Source: Streptomyces deccanensis (GTDB lineage: Bacteria; Actinomycetota; Actinomycetes; Streptomycetales; Streptomycetaceae). From it: a stretch of 64,000 nucleotides of DNA. Each line of letters starts with the position of its first letter. The stretch's first letter is position 1. A program made the position numbers and the translations under genes. The notes beneath the pieces were generated by a model. That model searched no databases. It was not told where the DNA came from and saw only the letters and a program-made list of their open reading frames with translations. Shown in pieces: positions 17,710 to 25,347 of the stretch. The stretch spans positions 3,534,001 through 3,598,000 of the forward strand of contig NZ_CP092431.1 of the NCBI RefSeq assembly GCF_022385335.1, written 5' to 3'.

Positions 17710-18465
17710 ATGAGTTCTCATCGTAAGGCTGCCATCGCCGGATCGCTGCTCACCGCGTCGTTCACGTCGGTGATGATCCTCGGCTTCACGGCCTCGGCGG
17801 ACGACGAGGGGGGATTGAGCAATCATGGCGGAAAGACCGTGGACGCGGCACCGGCGGACGTAAAGCTCTCGACGCTGCTGTCCAAGGAGATCAAAGTCGA
17901 CAACAAGTCCGGGGAAACGGATATCACCGGCGTCGTGAAGAACGACGGCAGCAAGGCGAGCGGCGAAATCCGCATGCTCGTGGTCGGTTTCGACGGCTTG
18001 ACGGTCAAGAACGTGAAGGGTTGTTCGGAAATTCCGGAGGGGGATCTTCCCGACGGCGCGAACAGCGGTTTCGCGTGCACGATCGACGATCTGGCGGCCG
18101 GAAAGTCGAAGACCTATGCGATCGACGCCACGTACGACCTGGGGAAGCAGGGCAAGATCTGTCTGCCCGTGCAGAACGCCGACGGCTCGAAGACGTACTG
18201 GCAGCAGGGGCCGGTCCCGTTCGGCACGACCAACCAGTCACCGAACGAGCCCGCCACGCCGCTGCTGCTCGGCACCGACAACAGTCCGGTCACCCCGGGC
18301 GGCGGTGGCAGTGGTGGGGGCGGAAAGGACGACGCGCCGGACGAGTTGCCGCAGACCGGACCGGCCGACCGCGTCCTGCCGCTGGGCATGGCGGGCGCCG
18401 CGCTCATCTCCGCCGGTGCCGCCGGCCTGTGGTGGAACCAGCGGCGGGCCCGACAGGGGTCCTGA
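17710..18465 (+). CDS. LPXTG-anchored surface protein
   Basis: A 251-residue secreted protein with a signal peptide, a beta-rich middle (about 45-180) and a C-terminal sorting signal: LPQTG, a hydrophobic helix and the basic tail RRARQGS. A sortase should attach it to the peptidoglycan. A Gly/Ser-rich hinge (GGGGSGGGGK) precedes the sorting signal. The ATG at 17710 follows GAGGGGG. It faces the receptor kinase across one promoter region, so the two could be expressed together, but a functional link is only inference. Confidence 0.85.
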   Translation: MSSHRKAAIAGSLLTASFTSVMILGFTASADDEGGLSNHGGKTVDAAPADVKLSTLLSKEIKVDNKSGETDITGVVKNDGSKASGEIRMLVVGFDGLTVKNVKGCSEIPEGDLPDGANSGFACTIDDLAAGKSKTYAIDATYDLGKQGKICLPVQNADGSKTYWQQGPVPFGTTNQSPNEPATPLLLGTDNSPVTPGGGGSGGGGKDDAPDELPQTGPADRVLPLGMAGAALISAGAAGLWWNQRRARQGS

Positions 18466-18517
18466 CCCGGGACGCCGGAGGGCCCGGCGCCCGGTCAGCG
18501 GCGGTGAGCCGACGGCG

Positions 18518-19102
18518 TCACTTCTTCAGCAGCTTCCATGCCGTCGGCAGCAGCCCCATGGCCAGCACGACCTTGACGGCGTCGCCGATCAGGAAGGGGG
18601 TGAGGCCGAGCGCGACGGCGGAGGAGAGGCTGATGTCGGCGGTGGCGGCGAGGTACGGGACGCCGACGGCGTAGATGATCGCCTCGCCGACGAGCATCGT
18701 GCCGGCCATCCGCAGCGTGGAGCGGTCGCCACCCCGGCGGGCCAGGGCGCCCACGGCGGCGACCGCCAGGATCATGCCGAGGATGTAGCCGAAGGAGACG
18801 CCGACGCCGGACGTGCCGTTCGCGAACCACGGCACGCCGGCCAGGCCGGCCAGCGCGTACAGCGCGAGGGCGGCGACACCCCGGCCCGCGCCGAGGGTGG
18901 TGCCGACGAGCAGGGCCGCGAAGGTCTGGCCGGTGACCGGGACCGGCGAGCCCGGCACGGGCACGGCGATCTGGGCCGCGAGCCCGGTGAGCGCGGCGCC
19001 GCCCACCACGAGCGCGACATCGCGGGCGCGGACGCCGGAGAAGGGCAGACGGTCGGCGAGGACCTCGCCGGGGCGGACTGACGTGGCGGCGGCGGTGCTC
19101 AT
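18518..19102 (-). CDS. bioY: BioY biotin transporter (ECF S component)
   Basis: Substrate-binding membrane subunit for biotin uptake (194 aa, about six helices). The BioY family pattern is clear: an N-terminal LADRLPFSGVRARDVALV, then GAALTGLAAQIAVP, VPGSPVPVTGQTFAALLVG and a glycine-rich middle. No ATPase/T-component genes are adjacent, so it works alone or with a shared ECF module elsewhere. The ATG at 19102 is preceded by GGAGTGAG; the frame extends upstream without coding character. Confidence 0.9.
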   Translation of the reverse strand: MSTAAATSVRPGEVLADRLPFSGVRARDVALVVGGAALTGLAAQIAVPVPGSPVPVTGQTFAALLVGTTLGAGRGVAALALYALAGLAGVPWFANGTSGVGVSFGYILGMILAVAAVGALARRGGDRSTLRMAGTMLVGEAIIYAVGVPYLAATADISLSSAVALGLTPFLIGDAVKVVLAMGLLPTAWKLLKK

Positions 19103-19410
19103 GTTCGGGCTCACTCCGGGCGGGTGACGGGGGCGGGGACTCGGCGACGCTATCCCAGGCCCCGCGCGCAGGGCACCGTCAGCGGTCGACAAAGGGTGGA
19201 ACGACGGCTTGGTGGGCTTCACACAAAGAATGTGGGTTACACCTGATACGAGGTGACACCGGTCACTGAGGTGGTGCGACTGGGGCCCTGACGGGGCGTC
19301 GTCTCCCCTCTGTAGGGTTTCACCAATCGGGGCGGAGGCGTGGACGGGTGCCGTCTCGCCCGTCGGTCGCCGTCTGGGCAGCGGTGGGCCGTTTTGCTAG
19401 CTTCGGACGC
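19103..19410. other. Divergent promoter region between bioY and the organosulfur island
   Basis: 308 bp without a gene. Visible structure: the inverted repeat CACCT-N6-AGGTG (about 19239-19255), overlapped by GTGAC-N4-GTCAC (19253-19266), and a partial direct repeat GTGGGCTTCACAC / GTGGGTTACACC just upstream. Near the right edge a TAGCTT box (19398-19403) lies 7 nt before the leader ATG and fits a -10 for a leaderless transcript. I see no known biotin regulator site. Confidence 0.45.
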
Positions 19411-19497
19411 ATGGTTGCCCAGGCCCGGTACTTCTCGTCGCGTCGCTACGTCGACCTGCGACGCGTGGGCGCTGCCACCTGTCGCCGACCCGGGTGA
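19411..19497 (+). CDS. Cys-containing leader peptide of the organosulfur operon
   Basis: A 28-codon ORF: it begins MVAQARYFSS, continues RRYVDLRRVGAATCRRPG and stops with TGA. The (R)YVDLxRV...A.CR pattern matches the small putative leader peptides that recur in Streptomyces in front of sulfur, cysteine and sulfonate genes. The single Cys codon close to the end, flanked by Arg codons, suits sensing of charged tRNA-Cys by ribosome stalling. A TAGCTT box just before the ATG suggests a leaderless start. It ends 66 bp before the ROK gene, and a hairpin lies in that gap. Recognition is from motif memory, not from a search. Confidence 0.7.
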   Translation: MVAQARYFSSRRYVDLRRVGAATCRRPG

Positions 19498-19503
19498 GGC
19501 GGC

Positions 19504-19541
19504 TCCGGCACGCCTCGCCTTCCGTGAGGCGCAGTGTCGGA
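19504..19541 (+). promoter_or_regulatory. Hairpin between leader peptide and ROK gene (possible attenuator)
   Basis: TCCGGCA (19504-19510) pairs with TGTCGGA (19535-19541, one G-T), and inside it GCCTC pairs with GAGGC around a 9-nt loop. It starts 7 nt after the leader stop. There is no U tract, so it may act by blocking translation or by Rho-linked arrest. Confidence 0.45.
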
Positions 19542-19563
19542 CCCGTTCCCGAGGATGATCGCC

Positions 19564-20868
19564 ATGCCGCGTGCCGCGACAGCACCCACCCTTCACGCCC
19601 CCCATCCCCCAACTCCCGCTTCGCCGGGCGCCCTTCGGGCCGCTCCCCCGCCGGCGTCCCCGTCCGTCGCCGCCGGGTCTCCGGTACCGCGTGCCGCCGA
19701 CAGTGACCGGCGGCGGACCAGTGCCAGCGTGGTCCTGCGGTCCGTGCTGGAGCACGGACCGGTGGCGCGCAGCATCATCGCCCGGGTGACGGGGCTGTCG
19801 CCGGCCTCGGTGACCGACTACTGCGCCCGGTTCGCCGGCCTCGGTCTCCTCCGGGAGGCCGAACCGCCCCGGCGCTCCAAGGGGGCGGGGCGTCCGCACG
19901 TTCCCCTCGACCTGGACGACTCGCGGTTCGTGGTGGGCGGGGTGCACGTGGCCGTCCCGTACACGACGGTCGCCCTGCTCGATCTGCGCGGACGGGTGCT
20001 CGTGGAGCGGCGGTTGAAGCACACGTCCACCGAACCGGGCCCGGTCCTGGCGCGGGCCGCCGACGAACTCCGGGTCCTGCTGGACGCGACGCCGGGCTGC
20101 CGGGCCCTGGCCGTCGGCTTCGCGGCCGGCGGCTGGGTGGACCGGGAGAGCGGGACCGTCGTCGAACATCCGCTGCTGGGCTGGCGCGAGGTGCCGGTGC
20201 GGGAGGTGCTCGGCGCCCTGACCGGGCTGCCGGTCCATGTGGACGGGCACGCACGGGCGTTGGTGGGAGCCGAGCAGTTGTTCGGGCGGGCGCGGGGCAG
20301 CCGGAGTGTGCTGCATCTGTTCGTCGGCAACATGGTCGACGCGGCGTTCGCGACCAACGACGAGGTGCACCACGGGCCGCGCTCGCAGGCCGGGTCGGTC
20401 GCCCATCTGCCGTTGCCCGGCGGCACCGAGCCGTGCGACTGCGGGCGGGTCGGCTGCCTCCAGGTCGAGTTGAGCGAGCGGACGCTGTGCCGGCGTGCCC
20501 GGGAGGCCGGGGTCATCGACGGGGCGAACCCGACGCGGGTGCTGGCCGCCGCCGAGGCCGGCGACGCCACGGCCGTACGGCTGCTGGTGGAGCGGGCCCG
20601 GATGGTGGGGCGGGCGGCGGAGCTGCTGCTCGACGTGCTGAACCCGGAGACCGTGGTCGTCACCGAGATCGGGGTGATGGCCCGGGCGGACTGTCTCGCC
20701 GCGTTGCACGAGGCGGTCGGGGCGGGCCGGGCGGCGGCCGTGGGGCCGACGAGCTTCCCCGACTCCGTGCTGGCGACGGCGGGCGGGGCGGTGGCCCTGG
20801 ACGTGCTGTTCCGGGATCCGCTGGGGTCCGTGGAGCGTCTGGAGCACGCCTCGGCCGGGGTCGGTTAA
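19564..20868 (+). CDS. ROK-family transcriptional regulator
   Basis: A 434-residue repressor-type ROK protein. About 55 disordered Pro/Ala-rich residues precede a winged helix (LEHGPVARSIIARVTGLSPASVTDY). The ROK fold follows with the zinc-binding CDCGRVGCL motif. The segment that holds the catalytic Asp in sugar kinases (NDAN) reads VDGHA here, so it should bind a ligand without phosphorylating it. It directly precedes the sulfonate importer, 250 bp upstream on the same strand, and probably controls it. The ATG at 19564 is chosen because GAGGA lies 8 nt upstream; an ATG three codons earlier is possible. Confidence 0.85.
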   Translation: MPRAATAPTLHAPHPPTPASPGALRAAPPPASPSVAAGSPVPRAADSDRRRTSASVVLRSVLEHGPVARSIIARVTGLSPASVTDYCARFAGLGLLREAEPPRRSKGAGRPHVPLDLDDSRFVVGGVHVAVPYTTVALLDLRGRVLVERRLKHTSTEPGPVLARAADELRVLLDATPGCRALAVGFAAGGWVDRESGTVVEHPLLGWREVPVREVLGALTGLPVHVDGHARALVGAEQLFGRARGSRSVLHLFVGNMVDAAFATNDEVHHGPRSQAGSVAHLPLPGGTEPCDCGRVGCLQVELSERTLCRRAREAGVIDGANPTRVLAAAEAGDATAVRLLVERARMVGRAAELLLDVLNPETVVVTEIGVMARADCLAALHEAVGAGRAAAVGPTSFPDSVLATAGGAVALDVLFRDPLGSVERLEHASAGVG

Positions 20869-20885
20869 TTCAGAAACTCCGAATG

Positions 20886-21026
20886 TTGACAGGCCTTGCC
20901 GAAGACCGGGAACATCGTATTCATGCTGCTCACGAGTTGTCGCACCCTGTGTTGCTGACACGTTGACGTCCCGGAGTGCCCCGCGCACTCCGGCCTACGC
21001 GGCACTTCTTCCTGCGTGAAATTCAC
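20886..21026 (+). promoter_or_regulatory. Control region before the sulfonate importer
   Basis: The 250-bp gap after the ROK gene holds TTGACA (20886-20891) with a weak GAACAT -10 candidate 18 nt on, a hairpin with an 8-bp stem (20971-20978 with 20986-20993), and the exact palindrome GTGAA-A-TTCAC (21016-21026) that could bind a dimeric repressor. Confidence 0.4.
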
Positions 21027-21118
21027 TTCCGCGGCTCCCTGCTGTCCCGCCCTTTTCCGCGGTTTCCCCGTGCGCGATTCCGTGCGCCGTCCCACCGTTC
21101 ACCTCTGGGGGTTCTCCC

Positions 21119-22183
21119 ATGCCTTCTTCCGCCGCGCCCGGTTTCGACCGGCGACTCTTCCTCACCTCTCTGCTCGGCGTCACGGCCGCGGCGGCCGGGC
21201 TCAGCGGCTGCGCCGACAGCAGCGCGGCGACCGCCGCCACGGCGGCCGACGCGCCGCTGCCCACCAAGGTCCCGCCGGGTACGAGCCTGAAGATCTCCTC
21301 GTTCCAGAATCAACAGGAGTTGCAGCTCAAGCTCGCGAAACTCGACGATCTTCCGTTCAAGGTGAGCAGTTGGGCGAACATCGGCGCCGGTCCCGATGTC
21401 ATCAACGCTTTCCGTTCGGGCTCGCTGGACGTCGCCAACAATGCGGGAATCCCGCCGATCCAGGCGTATTACCAGGGATACGACGCGAAGATCGTCGCGA
21501 TCAACATCACCCGGAAGCCGAACTATCTCTTCGCCACCAAACCCGGCAGCGACATCACCACGGTGAAGGATTTCCGGGGCAAGAAGCTCGCCTTCTCCCA
21601 GGGGCAGGCGCAGGGCGTCGTCCTCCTGCGGGCGCTGAAGGAGGCGGGGCTCGCCTACGACGACGCCGAGTTGGTCCCGCTGACCAGCAACCAGTTCCTG
21701 ACTGCCCTCCAGTCGGGCCAGGTGGACGTCGCGCCGCTCGCCAACCAGCAGGCGCCCGCCTATCTCCAGCAGTACGAGTCCAAGGGCGCCCGCACGATCC
21801 CCACCGACGTGGTGGACCTGCTCAACCTGCTGTGGGCGCCGGCCTCCGTGCTGGGCGACTCCGCGAAGGCCGCCGCCGTCGCCGCGTACATCCCGTACTG
21901 GGCGAAGGGCGCGGTCTGGCAGTACGAGAACCCCGACATCTGGAACGAGGAGTTCTACGTGAAGACCCAGAACCTGACGTCCGCCCAGGCCGAGTCGATC
22001 AGTGAGCTCGCCAACAAGCCGCTGTTCCCGCCGAGTTGGGACGAGGCCATCAAGTGGGAGCAGGAGACCGCCGATCTGCTGGCGGAGGGCGGCTTCGTGA
22101 AGAAGTTCGACGTCGGCACGCTCTTCGACCGGCGGTTCGAGGGGATCGCCGCGAAGGCCGTGACCGCGGAGTACCGGAAGTGA
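21119..22183 (+). CDS. Sulfonate ABC transporter substrate-binding lipoprotein (SsuA-like)
   Basis: Periplasmic-type binding protein (354 aa) of the nitrate/sulfonate/taurine family, anchored outside the membrane. The signal has a twin-arginine-like DRRLFLTS and a lipobox LSGC with Cys31. The mature part shows family landmarks: GAGPDVINAFRSGSLDVANNAG, TTVKDFRGKKLAF and a TALQSGQVDVAPL segment. The start at 21119 follows GGGGG. Its stop overlaps the permease start by four bases. Sulfonate specificity is inferred from the downstream monooxygenase and dioxygenase. Confidence 0.88.
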   Translation: MPSSAAPGFDRRLFLTSLLGVTAAAAGLSGCADSSAATAATAADAPLPTKVPPGTSLKISSFQNQQELQLKLAKLDDLPFKVSSWANIGAGPDVINAFRSGSLDVANNAGIPPIQAYYQGYDAKIVAINITRKPNYLFATKPGSDITTVKDFRGKKLAFSQGQAQGVVLLRALKEAGLAYDDAELVPLTSNQFLTALQSGQVDVAPLANQQAPAYLQQYESKGARTIPTDVVDLLNLLWAPASVLGDSAKAAAVAAYIPYWAKGAVWQYENPDIWNEEFYVKTQNLTSAQAESISELANKPLFPPSWDEAIKWEQETADLLAEGGFVKKFDVGTLFDRRFEGIAAKAVTAEYRK

Positions 22184-23112
22184 GCGCCGTGACCACGGGC
22201 GCGGCCGCGGACGCGACCGCCGCCGAGACGACGGCGGCCGGCGCGGTGACCGACACGACGCCGGCGCCCGACACGACCGCCGTGGGCGCCGCGACCGTGG
22301 CGGTCGTGGAGGACGAGACCGTCCAGGTGCGCAGGCGTCGTCGGCTCTCCCCCGGTAAGCGGCTGCCCGCGTCCCGGCTGGTCGGGCCGGTGCTGTTCCT
22401 CGTCCTCTGGGCCGTCGCCTCCGCCGCCGGTCAGCTCGACCCGGCGGCGATCCCGGCGCCCTGGACGGTGTTGGAGACCGGGGTCCGGCTGTGGACCGAC
22501 GGGACGCTGCCGACGGACATCGTGACCTCGTTGCAGCGGGCCGGGTCCGGGTTCGCGATCGGGCTGACCGCCGGGATCGTACTCGCCCTGGCCTCCGGGC
22601 TGAGCCGGACGGGCGAGGCGCTGATCGACGGGACCGTGCAGCTCAACCGGGCGATCCCGACGCTGGGTCTGATCCCGCTGTTCATCCTCTGGCTGGGCAT
22701 CGGCGAGACCTTCAAGATCGCGATCATCGCCATCGTCGTCTACATCCCGATCTACCTCAACACCCATGCCGCGCTGGCCGGGATCGACAGCCGTTTCGTC
22801 GAACTCGCCGAGGTTCAGGGGCTGTCGCGGTACCAGTTCGTCCGGCAGATCGTCGTCCCCGGCGCGCTGCCCGGCTTCTTCGTGGGCCTGCGGCTCGGGG
22901 TGACCGGCTCCTGGCTGGGCCTGGTCGTGCTGGAGCAGATCAACGCCACCAACGGACTCGGCTACATGATGTTCCAGGCCACCAACTACGGCCAGAGCGA
23001 CGTCATCCTCGTCGGCCTGGCCGTCTACGGGATCTTCGGTCTGGTCTCCGACAGCGCGGTCCGTCTCATCGAACGGAGGGTGCTGTCATGGCGACGCACA
23101 CTGAGCAGCTGA
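22180..23112 (+). CDS. Sulfonate ABC transporter permease (SsuC-like)
   Basis: Inner-membrane permease (310 aa). A 60-residue Thr/Ala-rich N-terminal extension precedes six helices of the BPD-transport fold, with the EAA loop at ELAEVQGLSRYQFVRQIVVPGALP, where the ATPase docks. The GTG at 22180 overlaps the stop of the binding-protein gene (GTGA) and has GGAG seven bases upstream, so translation is coupled. Confidence 0.9.
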   Translation: MSAVTTGAAADATAAETTAAGAVTDTTPAPDTTAVGAATVAVVEDETVQVRRRRRLSPGKRLPASRLVGPVLFLVLWAVASAAGQLDPAAIPAPWTVLETGVRLWTDGTLPTDIVTSLQRAGSGFAIGLTAGIVLALASGLSRTGEALIDGTVQLNRAIPTLGLIPLFILWLGIGETFKIAIIAIVVYIPIYLNTHAALAGIDSRFVELAEVQGLSRYQFVRQIVVPGALPGFFVGLRLGVTGSWLGLVVLEQINATNGLGYMMFQATNYGQSDVILVGLAVYGIFGLVSDSAVRLIERRVLSWRRTLSS

Positions 23113-23864
23113 CAGCCACAGCCACGGCCACGGCCACGGCCACGGCCACGGTCGACCGTCCCGCCGTACAACTGCGCGAGCTGACGCGGTCGTTCGACGG
23201 ACGCAAGGTCCTCGACGGTGTCGACCTCGACATCCCCGCCGGGCAGTTCGTCGCCCTGCTCGGGCACAGCGGCTCCGGCAAGAGCACCCTGCTGCGGGCG
23301 GTCGCCGGGCTCGATCACGAGGTGGCGGGCAGCGGTCGGCTGACCGCGCCGACCAGGGTGTCGGTCGTCTTCCAGGACTCCCGGCTGCTGCCCTGGCGCC
23401 GCGTCCTCGACAACGTGCTGCTCGGCGCGGAGGGCAGGGACGCCGCCGACAAGGGCCGTGCGGCCCTTGCCGAGGTGGGTCTGGGGGGCCGTGAGCGCGC
23501 CTGGCCGAACGAGCTGTCCGGCGGTGAGGCCCAGCGCGCGGCACTGGCCCGCTCCCTCGTCCGTGAACCCGAACTGCTGCTGGCCGACGAGCCGTTCGGC
23601 GCGCTCGACGCGCTCACCCGGATCAGGATGCACACCCTGCTGCGGCAGTTGTGGGAGCGGCACCGGCCTTCCGTGCTGCTCGTCACCCACGACGTCGACG
23701 AGGCGATCGTGCTCGCCGACCGGGTCCTCGTGCTCGAACAGGGCCGCATCGGCCTCGACCTGACCATCGACCGCCCGCACCCGCGCTCGTACCGGGATCC
23801 CCTGCTGGGCGAGTACCGGGAGCGGCTGCTGGCCGCGCTCGGTGTGACGGAGGACCACCAGTGA
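23088..23864 (+). CDS. Sulfonate ABC transporter ATPase (SsuB-like)
   Basis: ATP-binding subunit (258 aa). Walker A GHSGSGKST, the signature LSGGEAQR, Walker B LLLADEP and the switch His in LLVTHD are present; VSVVFQDSRLLPWRRVLDNV is typical of the SsuB/TauB group. The ATG at 23088 has GGAGGG seven bases upstream and lies inside the end of the permease gene (25-bp overlap). The N-terminus carries an Ala-Thr repeat encoded by tandem GGCCAC units at 23111-23152, which probably forms a flexible tail. Confidence 0.92.
   Translation: MATHTEQLTATATATATATATVDRPAVQLRELTRSFDGRKVLDGVDLDIPAGQFVALLGHSGSGKSTLLRAVAGLDHEVAGSGRLTAPTRVSVVFQDSRLLPWRRVLDNVLLGAEGRDAADKGRAALAEVGLGGRERAWPNELSGGEAQRAALARSLVREPELLLADEPFGALDALTRIRMHTLLRQLWERHRPSVLLVTHDVDEAIVLADRVLVLEQGRIGLDLTIDRPHPRSYRDPLLGEYRERLLAALGVTEDHQ
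23111..23152 (+). repeat. Tandem hexanucleotide repeat inside the ATPase gene
   Basis: About six GCCACG/GCCACA units in a row encode alternating Ala and Thr near the N-terminus. Unit changes keep the reading frame, so length variation would be tolerated. Confidence 0.7.
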
Positions 23865-23912
23865 CCGGCTCCGCAGAACCCCCAGTGACCGGCTACGCAG
23901 AACCACCAGTGA
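23858..23912 (+). repeat. 24-bp direct repeat across a stop/start junction
   Basis: Two 24-bp units (23858-23881 and 23882-23905, three mismatches or fewer) and the start of a third. Each contains CCAGTGACC, and the first includes the ATPase stop codon. The copies create three possible GTG starts, all in the monooxygenase frame. Confidence 0.7.
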
Positions 23913-23929
23913 CCCGGGAGAACAGACAC

Positions 23930-25312
23930 GTGCCGCGCCGACAGCTCCATCTCAACGCCTTCCTGATGAACACCGGGCACCACGAGGCCTCGTGGCGGCT
24001 GCCCGAGTCCGACCCGTACGCGCACGTCGAGCTGGACCACTACGTGCGCCTCGCCCGGATCGCGGAGCGCGGTACGTTCGACTCGCTGTTCCTGGCCGAC
24101 GGGCCGCAGTTGTGGGGCAGCGTGGGCCAGCGTCCGGCGGGCGCCCTGGAGCCGCTCACCCTGCTGACCGCGCTGGCGACGGCCACCGAGCACATCGGTC
24201 TGATCGCCACCGCCTCCACCTCCTACAACTCCCCCTACAACCTGGCCCGCAAGTTCGCCTCGCTCGACATCCTGAGCGGCGGCCGGGCCGGCTGGAACAT
24301 CGTCACCACCGCCGGCGCCGAGGCGGCCCGCAACTTCGGTCTGGACGCCGAGCCGGCACACGCCCAGCGGTACGCGCGGGCCGCCGAGTTCCTCGACGTG
24401 GCCCTGAAGCTCTGGGACAGCTGGGAGGACGACGCGATCGTCGCCGACAAGGAGACCGGCGTCTGGGGCGACGACAGGAAGATCCATCCGCCCCGGCACC
24501 GGGGGACGTACTTCAGCGTCGAGGGCCCGCTCAACGTGCCGCGCTCGCCGCAGGGTTACCCGCTGCTGGTGCAGGCGGGGTCCAGCGAGGACGGCAAGGC
24601 GTTCGCCGCGCGGTACGCGGAGGCCGTGTTCACCGCGCAGCAGACCGTCGAGGACGCGCGGGCGTTCTACGCCGACCTCAAGGCCCGTACGGTCGCGGCC
24701 GGCCGGGACCCCGAGCACATCAAGGTGCTGCCCGGGATCGTCCCCGTGCTCGGATCGACGGAGGCCGAGGCACGGGCCGCCGAGCAGGTCCTGGAGGACC
24801 ACATCGTGTACACGCACGGCGTGGGCAATCTGGAGCGGCTGCTGCAACTGCCCGCCGGATCCCTGGAGTTGGATGCCCGGCTGCCCGCCGATCTGCCGCC
24901 GGAGAGCGCGATCGAGGGGGCCAAGAGCCGCTACACCCTCATCGTCGAGCTGGCCCGGCGCGACCGGCTCACCGTGCGGGAGCTGATCGGGCGGCTGGGC
25001 GGCGGGCGCGGGCACCTCACGTTCGCCGGGACGCCCGAGCAGGTCGCCGACACGATCGAGACCTGGTTCACGACAGGCGCCGCCGACGGCTTCAACATCA
25101 TGCCCGCGGTGCTGCCCTCCGGCCTCGACGCCTTCGTCGAACACGTCGTCCCGATCCTGCGCGCCCGCGGTCTGCTGCGCACCGAATACGGGCCGCGCCG
25201 GACGCTGCGGGACCGCTACGGCCTGCCGCGTCCCGCGAACCAGCACGTGGGCGCGGCCGCGTCCTCGTCCGCCCCGACCTCCGCCTCTGCCTCTGCCCCC
25301 GCCCTCGTCTGA
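23930..25312 (+). CDS. FMN-dependent monooxygenase (NtaA/SnaA/DszA/SoxA family)
   Basis: Flavin-dependent monooxygenase (460 aa) of the bacterial-luciferase fold that needs FMNH2 from a separate reductase. Family landmarks are the PRRQLHLNAFLMNTGHHEASWRLP opening, FDSLFLADGP, TATEHIGLIATASTSYNSPYNLARKFASLD, SGGRAGWNIVT and a late FAGTPEQVADTIETWF. With the importer and TauD it should oxidise an imported organosulfur compound and free sulfite. The GTG at 23930 is chosen for the GGGAG nine bases upstream and because homologues begin with RRQLHLN; GTGs at 23861, 23885 and 23909 are in frame and the first overlaps the ATPase stop. Confidence 0.88.
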   Translation: MPRRQLHLNAFLMNTGHHEASWRLPESDPYAHVELDHYVRLARIAERGTFDSLFLADGPQLWGSVGQRPAGALEPLTLLTALATATEHIGLIATASTSYNSPYNLARKFASLDILSGGRAGWNIVTTAGAEAARNFGLDAEPAHAQRYARAAEFLDVALKLWDSWEDDAIVADKETGVWGDDRKIHPPRHRGTYFSVEGPLNVPRSPQGYPLLVQAGSSEDGKAFAARYAEAVFTAQQTVEDARAFYADLKARTVAAGRDPEHIKVLPGIVPVLGSTEAEARAAEQVLEDHIVYTHGVGNLERLLQLPAGSLELDARLPADLPPESAIEGAKSRYTLIVELARRDRLTVRELIGRLGGGRGHLTFAGTPEQVADTIETWFTTGAADGFNIMPAVLPSGLDAFVEHVVPILRARGLLRTEYGPRRTLRDRYGLPRPANQHVGAAASSSAPTSASASAPALV

Positions 25313-25347
25313 ACCCTCCCGAGCCCGGCCCCGAAAGGAACCACACC

